Source of the DNA: Ruminococcus sp. AM22-13
GTDB lineage: Bacteria; Bacillota; Clostridia; Lachnospirales; Lachnospiraceae
Length of the DNA: 64,000 bases
Assembly: GCF_003471165.1 (NCBI RefSeq)
Contig: NZ_QRIL01000003.1
Location: forward strand, 1 to 64,000
Direction: 5' to 3'
The notes under the pieces are model-generated. The model worked only from the letters and a program-made list of their open reading frames with translations. It ran no database searches and had not been told where the DNA came from. The number at the start of each line of letters is the position of its first letter. Positions within the stretch are counted from its first letter, which is position 1. The position numbers were made by a program, and so were the translations under genes. Positions 7,460-16,541 of the stretch are shown piece after piece.

Positions 7460-9022
7460 ATGAAAAAAACAAAAAGAGAATTACTTGTGTTAGCAGCGGC
7501 AACAACAGTTGCATTATTAATGGGAGTTACTGTACAGGCGAAGGGTGATGAGAAGGTTTTAAACTTCGGATGTCAGATGTACACAGATGGATGTGTAAAC
7601 AGTGCAAATGATGAAAACAGTGGATGGAATGCTATGAGATATGGTATTGCTGAAGCATTATTTAAATTCGATGACAATATGGAAGTTATCCCGTGGCTTG
7701 CTGAGAGTTATGAAGTAAATGACGAGCATACAGAATGGACGATCAAGCTGAAAGACGGAATTAAATTCTCTGACGGATGTGATTTAACTCCGACAAAGGT
7801 AAAAGAGTATTTTGATCACATGAAAGAGGTAGGACCTTCCGGATCTGCCAAACCGGAGAAATATCTGGAATTTGAAGCAGAAGTTACTGTAGATGATGAT
7901 GCAAATACTATTAACATCAAAACAAGCAAACCATATGCAAACCTTGTAGGACAGCTCTGCCACCCAACTATGGGAATCACAGATGTAGAACATATTGAAA
8001 ACTACGATAATGGAATTATTGGAACAGGTCCATACAAGATTGAAGAATTCAATGGTGTAGGTGTTGGTTATACATTAGCTGCAAATGAGTATTATCGTGA
8101 AGATGTTCCATACGATAAGATCAATCTGCTGTTCATGGGAGATAACTCCGCAAAAACAATGGCTCTCCAGAGTGGTCAGGTAGACTTGGTTGAGAATATC
8201 ACAAATGTAGCAGATATTCAGGATTTCCAGGACAGTGATGACTTTACTGTTGATATTGCATCCGGTGTACGCTGCGGATTTGCATGGATGAACTTTGATG
8301 GTGTTCTTGGAAACAAAACACTTCGTCAGGCAATCCTGATGGCAATTGACTATGATACAATCTGTAATTCCAGAACAATCGGTGGACTTTATACACCAGG
8401 ATTTTCCGTACTGCCATCTACTCTGAACTATGATTACGACAAACTTGAGAATCCATATACCTATGATCCGGAAAAAGCAAAACAGATTCTGGATGATGCA
8501 GGAATCGTTGACACAGATGGAGATGGAATCCGTGAACTGGATGGCCAGAATATCAACCTTAGATATATTTCTTATGAAAACCGTCTTCTGAATGACTTTG
8601 CAGATGCTCACGCACAGTATCTTGCAGAAATCGGCATCGGTGTTGTTCCTGAATACGGAAGCTCAGATGATCAGTGGAGTAAACTTGCAGCACTGGATTA
8701 TGACTTTAATAACAATAACTGGATCACTGTTGGTACCGGAGATCCTCTGGCATATATGGCTAACTGGGCAACTGATACCAGCTACTGCGCATACTCCAAC
8801 CCGGACTATGATAAGTTATATGAAGAATTAAAAGGTGAAATGGATCCGGAAAAGAGAAAAGATCTGATCTTCCAGATGCAGCAGATCCTGGTAGATGATG
8901 CAGCGGTTCTGATTGATGGATACTACAACTCATCTATGATCTACAGTAAGAAAGTTGGTTCTGCACATATCCATACAGCAGATTACTACTGGCTGTCAAC
9001 AGAAATTACTCCTGCAGAATAA
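7460..9022 (+). CDS. Family 5 solute-binding protein of an Opp/Nik-type ABC importer
   Basis: The 520-residue protein has a signal peptide (about 1-27, VQA then KGDEK) and the SBP family 5 layout: YGIAEALFKFDDNMEVIPWLAES at the mature N-terminus, the WTIKLKDGIKFSDG motif, GTGPYKI at about 195, and KTLRQAILMAIDYD. Family members bind oligopeptides, nickel/cobalt chelates or similar ligands. It lacks a lipobox cysteine, so the anchor is unclear. Being first in a cobalamin-repressed operon, it more likely delivers cobalt, a cobalt chelate or a B12 precursor than a peptide, but that is inference. AGGAAGTAAAGG upstream supports the start. Confidence 0.85.
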   Translation: MKKTKRELLVLAAATTVALLMGVTVQAKGDEKVLNFGCQMYTDGCVNSANDENSGWNAMRYGIAEALFKFDDNMEVIPWLAESYEVNDEHTEWTIKLKDGIKFSDGCDLTPTKVKEYFDHMKEVGPSGSAKPEKYLEFEAEVTVDDDANTINIKTSKPYANLVGQLCHPTMGITDVEHIENYDNGIIGTGPYKIEEFNGVGVGYTLAANEYYREDVPYDKINLLFMGDNSAKTMALQSGQVDLVENITNVADIQDFQDSDDFTVDIASGVRCGFAWMNFDGVLGNKTLRQAILMAIDYDTICNSRTIGGLYTPGFSVLPSTLNYDYDKLENPYTYDPEKAKQILDDAGIVDTDGDGIRELDGQNINLRYISYENRLLNDFADAHAQYLAEIGIGVVPEYGSSDDQWSKLAALDYDFNNNNWITVGTGDPLAYMANWATDTSYCAYSNPDYDKLYEELKGEMDPEKRKDLIFQMQQILVDDAAVLIDGYYNSSMIYSKKVGSAHIHTADYYWLSTEITPAE

Positions 9023-9031
9023 GAAAAGTCT

Positions 9032-9059
9032 GCGAATTGTGAAGTTACTGAATAGTTAC
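9032..9059 (+). repeat. Family C palindrome, degraded copy
   Basis: This resembles the 27-bp palindrome found exactly at 16462-16488 and 51695-51721 but has several mismatches (for example GAATAGTTAC at its right end). It sits between the binding-protein and permease genes. Confidence 0.5.
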
Positions 9060-9086
9060 AAACAGAAATAAAAAGAGGTGTCTTTT

Positions 9087-10025
9087 TTGAGTAAAAAGCA
9101 AATAATCAAGCGTTTATTACAGATTGTGATCGTATTGATCGGTATCAGCTTTATTACATTTGCACTGACCTTTATGTCACCAGGTGACCCTGTACGAAAC
9201 ATGTACACGGCAACCGGTGTAATGCCTACTGAAGAAATGGTTCAGGAGACACGCGAGGAACTTGGTCTGAATGATCCGTTTCTGGTGCAGTATACCAGAT
9301 GGCTTAAGAACTGTCTGAAAGGTGACTTTGGCAAATCATACAGCTTAAATAAACCAGTTACAGAACTTCTTGCAGCCAGATTATGGCCGACTTTGAAACT
9401 TACATTAATGGCCATGATCCTTATGCTGGTTATTTCTGTACCTTTAGGTATGTTGTCTGCCATATATAAAGATAAATGGATCGATTATCTCGTCCGGGGA
9501 ATTACATTCCTCGGATGTGCGATGCCTAACTTCTGGGTTGGACTTCTGTTAATGCTGGCATTCTGTGTTTATATCAATGCATTTCCGGTTATCAGTTCTG
9601 CGGGAGACTTTAAGAGTCTGTTTCTTCCGGCTTTGACACTTGCGATTGCAATGTCTTCCAAATATACCAGACAGGTAAGAACAGCGGTGCTGGATGAACT
9701 GAGTCAGGATTATGTGATCGGTGCACAGGCAAGAGGAGTAAAGAAATCAAAGATTATCTGGGGCAATGTATTTCCAAATTCATTGCTTCCGCTGATCACA
9801 ATGTTTGGTCTTTCCATAGGATCACTTCTTGGAGGAACCAGTGTTGTAGAAGTAATCTTCTCTTATCCGGGTCTTGGAAACCTTGCAGTTTCAGCAATCA
9901 CATCCAGTGATTACAATCTGATCCAGGGATATGTATTATGGCTTGCCCTGATTTATATGGTCATTAACCTGATCGTTGATGCATCTTATGTTTATATTGA
10001 TCCACGTATGCGTTTAAAGGAGTAG
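9087..10025 (+). CDS. ABC importer permease 1 (OppB/NikB-like)
   Basis: This is an integral-membrane subunit with an N-terminal TM segment, a long extracytoplasmic loop containing the family motif TFMSPGDPVR, and five further TM segments. The cytoplasmic EAA-like loop (LSQDYVIGAQARGVKKSKI) couples to the ATPases. A GTG at 9078 opens the longer frame, but AGAGGTG at 9074-9080 would overlap it, so I prefer TTG at 9087, eight bases after that ribosome binding site, giving 312 residues. It lies 64 bases after the binding-protein gene and 4 bases before the second permease. Confidence 0.85.
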   Translation: MSKKQIIKRLLQIVIVLIGISFITFALTFMSPGDPVRNMYTATGVMPTEEMVQETREELGLNDPFLVQYTRWLKNCLKGDFGKSYSLNKPVTELLAARLWPTLKLTLMAMILMLVISVPLGMLSAIYKDKWIDYLVRGITFLGCAMPNFWVGLLLMLAFCVYINAFPVISSAGDFKSLFLPALTLAIAMSSKYTRQVRTAVLDELSQDYVIGAQARGVKKSKIIWGNVFPNSLLPLITMFGLSIGSLLGGTSVVEVIFSYPGLGNLAVSAITSSDYNLIQGYVLWLALIYMVINLIVDASYVYIDPRMRLKE

Positions 10026-10029
10026 AATC

Positions 10030-10857
10030 ATGAAAAAGAAAAACAGATTTTTAGCAAATAAAACTTTTGTCGTGTTTTCTATTCTTGCAGTCTGTATTAT
10101 TCTGACAGCAGTATTTGCACCGGTGGTAACCAGAGGGGTTGACCCGTTAAAAGGTTCTCTGGTAGATGCACTGCTTCCGCCATGCAAGGAACATATTTTT
10201 GGAACCGACAAAATGGGCAGGGATATTTTTTCAAGAGTTATTTATGGAGCACGTGCATCTCTGTCAGCAACCTTTGGTGTTGTTGCCCTGATCTTTCTGG
10301 TGGGAACTGTTACCGGAGTCCTTGCAGGATATTTCGGAGGTGTCATTGATGCTGTTATTATGCGAATTGCAGATATGATGCTTGCTTTCCCAGGACTGGT
10401 ACTTGCTCTTGCTGTTGCAGGTATTATGGGCGCAAGTATCAAAAATGCGATCATCGCTATTGTAGTAGTAAGCTGGACCAAATATGCGCGTCTGGCACGA
10501 AGCCTGGTTATGAAGATCCGTGACAGGGATTATGTATCAGCAGCGATCGTTACCGGTTCCAAAACACCGTATATGCTGTTTCGATATATGCTTCCAAATG
10601 CACTTCCTACACTGATCATTACTGCTGCGACAGATATAGGTTCCATGATGCTGGAACTGGCAGCAATGTCCTTCCTGGGATTTGGCGCGAAGCCGCCGGC
10701 ACCGGAATGGGGTTATATGCTGAATGAAGGAAGAGCGTGTATGCAGTCCGCTCCGTGGCTGATGATCTTCCCGGGTCTTGCTATTTTTGTAGTAGTTGTT
10801 GTATTTAATATGCTTGGGGATTCCATCCGTGATATCCTCGATCCAAGAAATGAGTAG
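10030..10857 (+). CDS. ABC importer permease 2 (OppC/NikC-like)
   Basis: The 275-residue protein matches OppC/DppC/NikC permeases: TM1 at about 12-30, the conserved HIFGTDKMGRDIFSRVIYGA segment, and the EAA loop DRDYVSAAIVTGSKTPYML. Length is typical. It forms the heterodimeric channel with the previous subunit. The start follows GGAGTAGAATC with four bases between the upstream stop and this ATG. Confidence 0.88.
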   Translation: MKKKNRFLANKTFVVFSILAVCIILTAVFAPVVTRGVDPLKGSLVDALLPPCKEHIFGTDKMGRDIFSRVIYGARASLSATFGVVALIFLVGTVTGVLAGYFGGVIDAVIMRIADMMLAFPGLVLALAVAGIMGASIKNAIIAIVVVSWTKYARLARSLVMKIRDRDYVSAAIVTGSKTPYMLFRYMLPNALPTLIITAATDIGSMMLELAAMSFLGFGAKPPAPEWGYMLNEGRACMQSAPWLMIFPGLAIFVVVVVFNMLGDSIRDILDPRNE

Positions 10858-10868
10858 GAGGAATAAAC

Positions 10869-11651
10869 ATGCTGAAATTAGATAATGTGACAATCTCCTA
10901 CAAAAATGTTCCAACTGTTCAGAATTTTAATCTGGATATGAAAGAGGGACAGATCGTTTCTCTGGTAGGAGAATCCGGAAGTGGAAAAACCACTGTTATC
11001 CGTGCTGTTCTGGGACTTCTTGCAGGTGGCGGTAAGGTCACAGAAGGAAGTATTACATTTGAAGGAGAAGACCTCTTATCCTATACACCGGAACAGTGGA
11101 GAAAACTTCGTGGTTCTGATATTTCCATGATTTTTCAGGACAGTGGTGCAATGATGAATCCGACACGTAAAGTCGGAAAAGTATTCACAGAATATATTCT
11201 TACTCATGAGAAAATTTCCAAAAAAGAGGCATGGAGTAAGGGAATCGCAATGCTGGAGCGAATGAGACTTCCGTCTCCGGATAATATTATGGAATCTTAT
11301 CCTTTCCAGTTATCCGGTGGTATGAGACAGCGAGTTGGTATTGCGATGGGAATGACTTATCAGCCGAAGCTTCTTCTTGCAGATGAACCGACTTCTGCAC
11401 TGGATGTAACAACGCAGGCACAGATCGTGCGTCAGATGATGAAGCTCAGAGATGATTATCATACAGGCATTATTGTAGTAACCCATAATCTGGGTGTAGC
11501 TGCCTACATGTCAGATTATATTGTTGTAATGAAGAACGGAAAAATGGAAGACCAGGGAACAAGAGAGTATATTCTGAAAGAATCAAAGAATGAATATACC
11601 AGAAAACTTCTGGAGGCAGTTCCATCCCGGGGAGGTGAACGATATGTCTGA
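10869..11651 (+). CDS. ABC importer ATPase 1 (OppD/NikD-like)
   Basis: The 260-residue nucleotide-binding subunit shows Walker A GESGSGKT (about residue 36), Q-loop MIFQDSG, signature LSGGMRQR, Walker B LLLADEPTSALD and the H-loop VVTHN. It is shorter than typical OppD because it lacks the C-terminal oligopeptide-transporter extension and iron-sulphur cysteines. Its 3' end overlaps the next ATPase gene by eight bases, indicating translational coupling. Confidence 0.9.
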   Translation: MLKLDNVTISYKNVPTVQNFNLDMKEGQIVSLVGESGSGKTTVIRAVLGLLAGGGKVTEGSITFEGEDLLSYTPEQWRKLRGSDISMIFQDSGAMMNPTRKVGKVFTEYILTHEKISKKEAWSKGIAMLERMRLPSPDNIMESYPFQLSGGMRQRVGIAMGMTYQPKLLLADEPTSALDVTTQAQIVRQMMKLRDDYHTGIIVVTHNLGVAAYMSDYIVVMKNGKMEDQGTREYILKESKNEYTRKLLEAVPSRGGERYV

Positions 11652-12615
11652 AAAAAGAGAAGTAATACTGGAAGCGAAACATGTAACCAGAAGATTTGCG
11701 GCATCACATGGACGTACTCTGCTGGCGAACAATGATATTAATCTGAAAATGTATAAAGGTGAAACACTGGGTCTGGTAGGAGAATCCGGATGTGGTAAGA
11801 GTACATTTATGAGATTTCTGGTTTCTCTTGATACACCTTCAGAGGGTGAGATTCTGTACCGCGGTACAGATATCACGAAATTAAAGGGAGAAGAACTGAG
11901 AAATAACCGTCAGAACATTCAGATGGTATTTCAGGACCCGACCTTATCTTTTAATCCGAAAATGAACATTCGTGATATTGTGTGCGAACCTTTGATGAAT
12001 TTCAAAAAGATTAAGAAATCTGAGAAGGATGCTGTCTGCAGAAAACTTCTTGAGATGGTAGAATTACCGGGAGATTTTGCGGATCGTTATCCTCACAATA
12101 TGAGTGGTGGACAGCGTCAGCGTGTTGCAATCGCGAGAGCACTGGCACTGGAACCGGAAATCGTTGTTCTGGATGAAGCAACTTCCGCTCTTGATGTTTC
12201 TGTTCAGAAAACAGTAATTGAACTGATCACGAAGCTTCAGAGAGAAAAGAACATCACATTTGGTTTTATCTGTCATGATATTGCACTGGTTCAGTTAGTG
12301 GCACATCAGGTAGCCGTTATGTATCTTGGAAACCTCGTAGAGGTTCTTCCGGGAAAAGATCTTGATATGAAAGCAATGCATCCATATACAAGAGCACTGA
12401 TGGGTGCAGTATTTGATATTAATATGGACTTTTCCAAACCAATCGAGAGTATTGAAAGTGAGGCTCCGAGCCCACTGGATCTTCCACAGGGATGTCCGTT
12501 CCAGGGAAGATGTGAGCATTGCATGGATATCTGCAAAAAGGAGAATCCGCATCTTGTAGAAGTGGAAAATGGACACAGTGTTGCCTGCCATTTGTTCCAA
12601 AAGGGCAGTAAATAA
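11644..12615 (+). CDS. ABC importer ATPase 2 (OppF/NikE-like)
   Basis: The 323-residue second ATPase has Walker A GESGCGKS, Q-loop MVFQDPT, signature MSGGQRQR, Walker B IVVLDEATSALD and the C-terminal oligopeptide-transporter extension with CPFQGRCEHCMDICKKENP, whose cysteines in relatives bind an iron-sulphur cluster. The open frame reaches back to 11590, but GGAGGTG at 11631-11637 points to ATG 11644. Its stop shares one base with the start of the MATE gene. Confidence 0.9.
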   Translation: MSEKREVILEAKHVTRRFAASHGRTLLANNDINLKMYKGETLGLVGESGCGKSTFMRFLVSLDTPSEGEILYRGTDITKLKGEELRNNRQNIQMVFQDPTLSFNPKMNIRDIVCEPLMNFKKIKKSEKDAVCRKLLEMVELPGDFADRYPHNMSGGQRQRVAIARALALEPEIVVLDEATSALDVSVQKTVIELITKLQREKNITFGFICHDIALVQLVAHQVAVMYLGNLVEVLPGKDLDMKAMHPYTRALMGAVFDINMDFSKPIESIESEAPSPLDLPQGCPFQGRCEHCMDICKKENPHLVEVENGHSVACHLFQKGSK

Positions 12616-13970
12616 TGAAAAAAGATAGTCTGATCTCTGGAAATATAGGAAAAGCATTATTACTTTTTGTACTTCCACTGATTGCGGGAAGCTTGATCCA
12701 GCAGTTGTACACAACGGTTGATGCGGTTATTGTTGGTCAGTTTAGCGGAAAAATCGGACTTGCAGCAATTGACTCTGTGCATACGCTTTTTAAATTTCCG
12801 CTTAATTTTATGAACGGACTTGCAACAGGTGCGACGATTATGATCTCCAGATATTTTGGAGCAAAAGATAAAGAAGGACTGCATTGTGCAGTGCGGACAG
12901 CTCTTTTACTTGCAGGTATTCTGGGAATTATCTGTGCAGCAGCCGGGGCTGTTTTTTCCCCATGGCTGCTTGATATTATGTCTGTTCCGGAAGAAGTCCG
13001 TACAGGATCACTGATCTACTGCCGAATTTATTTTGGCGGAATATGGGCAATGATCCTTTATAACATGATGGCAGGAGTCTTGCGTGCGTTTGGAGATTCT
13101 AAAAAGCCATTATATGTACTGGTCGTATGCAGTGTGGTCAATATTGTTGCAGATCTCATACTGGTAGGACTTCTGCATACTGGTGTTGGAGGAGCGGCAG
13201 CAGCTACTGTACTTTCTCAGATTGTAAGTGTTGTACTTACCGCATATTTTCTTGTGAAATCTGATTTCCTGGAAGAAAAGATAGGAATCAGAACTATGAG
13301 AATCTGCAAAGAGCATATGGGAATGATGATAAACAAAGGTTTCCCGTTAGCTCTTCAGTCCATGCTGTTTCCAATTGCCAATTCTATTGTTCAGGCAAGT
13401 ATTAACACAATGGGAACTGACAGTATTGCAGCATGGGGAATCTGTGATAAACTGGATTTACTGATCTGGCTGATAGCGGATTCCATGGGACCTGTACTGA
13501 CTACATATACCGCGCAAAATCTGGGCGCCGGTAAGGCGAAAAGAGTAAAGAAAGGAGCCCTGATCGGTACGGGCTTATCTGTGATCGCGGTAGGAATTAT
13601 CAGTATTGTCCTTTATTTCGGTTCCGGACTGATCGGACCGTTGTTTATCGATCAGAAAGACGTTCCGACATTGATACCGCTGGTTATAAGATATATGCAG
13701 ATGATGGCACCGTTCTTTGTATTCTATGCTGTTGCAGAAGCTCTTTCAGGAGCATGCAGCGGCCTTGGAGAAACATTGGTGTCAATGGTTACTACATTAC
13801 TTACAATCTGCCTGTTTCGAGTAGTCTGCATTCTGGTTGTTTTACCATCATTTGAAACAATGGAATGTATTGTATGGATTTATATTGGATCATGGATAGT
13901 GTCAGGTGTCACTTTTACTATTTTATATCTGGCAAAGGTCGAAAAATTCTACCATAAGAAAAGTAAATAA
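12615..13970 (+). CDS. MATE-family efflux transporter
   Basis: The 451-residue polytopic protein has the two-fold MatE repeat: NIGKALLLFVLPLIAGSLIQQLYTTVDAVIVGQ at the N-terminus and the related GFPLALQSMLFPIANSIVQ in the second half, about 12 TM segments. MATE proteins export drugs or metabolites by sodium or proton antiport. The start codon overlaps the stop of the upstream ATPase (TAATG), so it is translated with the cobalamin-repressed importer operon. The association of an exporter with an importer is odd; it may expel a metal chelator or unwanted ligand, which is speculation. Confidence 0.88.
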   Translation: MKKDSLISGNIGKALLLFVLPLIAGSLIQQLYTTVDAVIVGQFSGKIGLAAIDSVHTLFKFPLNFMNGLATGATIMISRYFGAKDKEGLHCAVRTALLLAGILGIICAAAGAVFSPWLLDIMSVPEEVRTGSLIYCRIYFGGIWAMILYNMMAGVLRAFGDSKKPLYVLVVCSVVNIVADLILVGLLHTGVGGAAAATVLSQIVSVVLTAYFLVKSDFLEEKIGIRTMRICKEHMGMMINKGFPLALQSMLFPIANSIVQASINTMGTDSIAAWGICDKLDLLIWLIADSMGPVLTTYTAQNLGAGKAKRVKKGALIGTGLSVIAVGIISIVLYFGSGLIGPLFIDQKDVPTLIPLVIRYMQMMAPFFVFYAVAEALSGACSGLGETLVSMVTTLLTICLFRVVCILVVLPSFETMECIVWIYIGSWIVSGVTFTILYLAKVEKFYHKKSK

Positions 13971-14004
13971 AAAGATTATAATCATTTCGCAAATGATAGA
14001 TGAG

Positions 14005-14090
14005 ACAGAGGGTGCAGCAGGAAGAAGAATCAGACGGTATCCTCTGTTTTTATATCATAGGAAATGATTCCGTAATGTTCCTATGATATA
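14005..14090 (+). terminator. Two overlapping hairpins after the ABC/MATE operon
   Basis: ACAGAGG (14005-14011) can pair with CCTCTGT (14041-14047) ahead of TTTTTAT, a plausible but long-looped terminator. Immediately after it a perfect 12-bp stem (14051-14062 with 14079-14090) is present without a T tract. Confidence 0.5.
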
Positions 14091-14127
14091 AGAATTTGAT
14101 ATTTGCAATTTTTTTAACAATAAGTTA

Positions 14128-14182
14128 TTGACAGAGAATAAAAAGCTGTTATAATAAAATTAACAAATGAACAAGTGCTCAT
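14128..14182 (+). promoter_or_regulatory. Promoter and ArsR-type operator of the zinc/cadmium efflux locus
   Basis: TTGACA (14128-14133) and TATAAT (14150-14155), 16 bp apart, form a strong promoter. Just downstream, ATGAACA-AG-TGCTCAT (14167-14182) is an imperfect 7-2-7 dyad of the kind bound by SmtB/CadC/CzrA repressors. Metal would release the ArsR-type protein encoded at 16542-16904. Confidence 0.7.
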
Positions 14183-14228
14183 ATGATTATGTGAAAATCT
14201 ATTCATGAGCCGGAAAGGAAAAAATACA

Positions 14229-14447
14229 ATGAAAAAGACTTACAAAATCGACGTAGACTGCGCAAACTGTGCAAACAAAATGGAGGAAGCTGCTAAGAAT
14301 ACAGCTGGTGTTAAGGATGCAACAGTAAACTTCATGATGCTGAAAATGATCGTTGAATTTGAAGAAGGACAGGATCCGAAAGCAGTTATGAAAGACGTTC
14401 TGGCAAACTGCAAGAAGGTAGAAGACGACTGCGAAATCTATCTTTAA
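14229..14447 (+). CDS. Stand-alone heavy-metal-associated (HMA) domain protein
   Basis: The 72-residue protein is one ferredoxin-like HMA domain with the metal site DCANCANKMEE at about residues 10-20. The aspartate before the first cysteine is typical of zinc/cadmium rather than copper domains. It most likely acts as a metal chaperone or detached N-terminal domain for the ATPase 150 bases downstream, which itself has no HMA domain. An in-frame ATG at 14205 exists, but GGAAAGG before 14229 favours the shorter form. Confidence 0.85.
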   Translation: MKKTYKIDVDCANCANKMEEAAKNTAGVKDATVNFMMLKMIVEFEEGQDPKAVMKDVLANCKKVEDDCEIYL

Positions 14448-14599
14448 TTCAGGAGCGATTCCTGTTGATGATATATTTACGGGAATTGTCGTAAATTAGC
14501 AGAGAGGGACTGCAGCACAGAGATATGTCAGACGGTTATGGTTATCCACTGATATATGTTCTGGCGGCGGTCCTGTTTTATAAGAAGTGAGGTATTAAG

Positions 14600-16465
14600 A
14601 TGAATAAGAAGCAAAAGAAGATGCTGATCAGAATCATCGTAGCGGCGGTATTGATCGTACTTTTTTCTAAATTACCGATAGATGGATATGTCAGATTTGG
14701 ACTGTTTATGATTCCATATCTGGTAATTGGCTATGATATTCTTCAGAAGGCATTTAAAGGTATCAGAAATAAACAGGTATTCGATGAGAATTTCCTGATG
14801 GCAGTAGCTACTGTGGGAGCAATTCTGCTCGGAGATTATTCTGAAGGTGTTGCGGTTATGCTGTTCTACCAGATTGGAGAACTTTTCCAGAGTTATGCAG
14901 TAGGAAAGAGCAGACGTAACATCAGTGAACTGATGGACATTCGTCCGGATTATGCAAATATTGAGGTGGATGGAAAACTTGAACAGATAGACCCGGATGA
15001 AGTTGAAATTGGTACTGTAATTGTTGTACAGCCAGGAGAAAAAGTTCCAATCGACGGTGTGATCATTGATGGTGTTTCTACTTTAAATACCAGTGCACTG
15101 ACCGGAGAAAGCCTTCCAAGAGATGCAAAAGCCGGAGACGAAGTGATCAGCGGATGTATCAATATGACAGGTGTTCTGAAAATCCGTACGATCAGAGAAT
15201 TCGGAGAATCTACCGTATCCAAGATTCTGGAACTTGTGGAGAATTCCAGTTCCAGAAAATCAAAATCAGAGAATTTTATTTCAAAGTTTGCCAAATATTA
15301 TACTCCGGTTGTATGCTACGGAGCACTTGCACTTGCTTTTATTCCTCCGATCGTACTTTTGATCATGGGAAAACCGGCTATGTGGGGTGATTGGATTTAC
15401 CGAGCACTTACTTTCCTGGTAATCAGCTGTCCATGCGCACTGGTGATCAGTATTCCTTTAAGCTTCTTTGCAGGAATCGGTGGAGCAAGTAATCAGGGCG
15501 TTCTGGTTAAAGGTTCCAACTATCTGGAAACACTTGCACAGACCAGCTATGTAGTATTTGATAAAACTGGTACAATGACACAGGGTGTTTTTGAAGTAAG
15601 CGGAGTTCATCATAATGAGATTTCAGATGAAAAACTGCTGGAATATGCAGCTCTTGCAGAATGTTCTTCTTCCCACCCGATCAGTAAGAGTCTTCAGAAA
15701 GCATATGGAAAACCAATTGACAGAAACAGAGTAACGAATATTGAGGAAATCAGTGGTAATGGTGTAACTGCGAAAGTGGATGGTATATCTGTAGCAGCAG
15801 GAAATGCAAAATTAATGAAACGCCTTGGAATTTCCTATCAGGAATGTCATCATGTTGGTACAGTAATTCATATGGCTGTAGATGGAAGATATGAAGGTCA
15901 TATTCTTATTTCTGATATTCTGAAACCTCATGCAAAAGAAGCAATTGCTGAATTGAAGAAAGCTGGTATCAAGAAAACAGTTATGCTTACCGGAGATTCT
16001 AAACGTGTTGCAGATCAGGTAGCAAAAGAACTGGGAATTGAGGAAGTTTACAGTGAACTTCTTCCGGCTGATAAAGTAAGTAAAGTAGAAGAATTACTTC
16101 ATCAGAAATCCGAAAAAGAGAAGCTTGCATTTGTGGGTGACGGTATCAATGATGCGCCGGTACTGTCCAGAGCAGATATTGGTATTGCTATGGGTGCACT
16201 GGGTTCTGATGCAGCGATTGAAGCAGCAGATATCGTACTGATGGATGATGATCCGCTGAAAATTTCCAAAGCGATTAAGATTGCAAGAAAGTGTATTCAT
16301 ATTGTATATGAGAATATTTATTTTGCAATTGGCATTAAGATTTTGTGTCTGATACTTGGTGCGCTGGGAATTGCCAATATGTGGATGGCTATTTTTGCAG
16401 ATGTAGGTGTTATGATCATTGCGGTATTAAACGCAATCCGTACTTTATTTGTAAAAAACCTGTAA
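14600..16465 (+). CDS. P1B-type heavy-metal ATPase (Zn/Cd/Pb export)
   Basis: The 621-residue pump has all P-type landmarks: TGES at 168-171, the intramembrane CPC site at 277-279, phosphorylation site DKTG at 321-324, SSHP ending at 360, and GDGIND at 513-518. The last TM pair has a lysine in GIKILCLILG and an aspartate in IFADVGVM, as in zinc/cadmium/lead (P1B-2) pumps. The usual N-terminal HMA domain is absent and is supplied as a separate gene upstream. The stop codon lies inside a family C palindrome. A cadA or zntA name would be reasonable, but metal preference is inferred. Confidence 0.9.
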   Translation: MNKKQKKMLIRIIVAAVLIVLFSKLPIDGYVRFGLFMIPYLVIGYDILQKAFKGIRNKQVFDENFLMAVATVGAILLGDYSEGVAVMLFYQIGELFQSYAVGKSRRNISELMDIRPDYANIEVDGKLEQIDPDEVEIGTVIVVQPGEKVPIDGVIIDGVSTLNTSALTGESLPRDAKAGDEVISGCINMTGVLKIRTIREFGESTVSKILELVENSSSRKSKSENFISKFAKYYTPVVCYGALALAFIPPIVLLIMGKPAMWGDWIYRALTFLVISCPCALVISIPLSFFAGIGGASNQGVLVKGSNYLETLAQTSYVVFDKTGTMTQGVFEVSGVHHNEISDEKLLEYAALAECSSSHPISKSLQKAYGKPIDRNRVTNIEEISGNGVTAKVDGISVAAGNAKLMKRLGISYQECHHVGTVIHMAVDGRYEGHILISDILKPHAKEAIAELKKAGIKKTVMLTGDSKRVADQVAKELGIEEVYSELLPADKVSKVEELLHQKSEKEKLAFVGDGINDAPVLSRADIGIAMGALGSDAAIEAADIVLMDDDPLKISKAIKIARKCIHIVYENIYFAIGIKILCLILGALGIANMWMAIFADVGVMIIAVLNAIRTLFVKNL

Positions 16466-16488
16466 CTGTGAAGGTACTGAACAGTTAC
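16462..16488 (+). repeat. Family C 27-bp palindrome
   Basis: GTAACTG and CAGTTAC bracket a 13-base centre. The exact reverse complement of this unit occurs at 51695-51721 and a close variant at 27317-27343. It overlaps the ATPase stop codon. Confidence 0.75.
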
Positions 16489-16541
16489 AAAAATTTATAG
16501 AATAACAGACAGTTGCAGACAGGAAGGAAAATGGTGAAAGC

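Noticed and set aside
8075..8611. 178-codon minus-strand frame within the binding-protein gene at 7460-9022
   Set aside because: Antisense shadow of a solid family 5 binding protein; composition rich in Ile, Cys and Ser with no recognisable domain.
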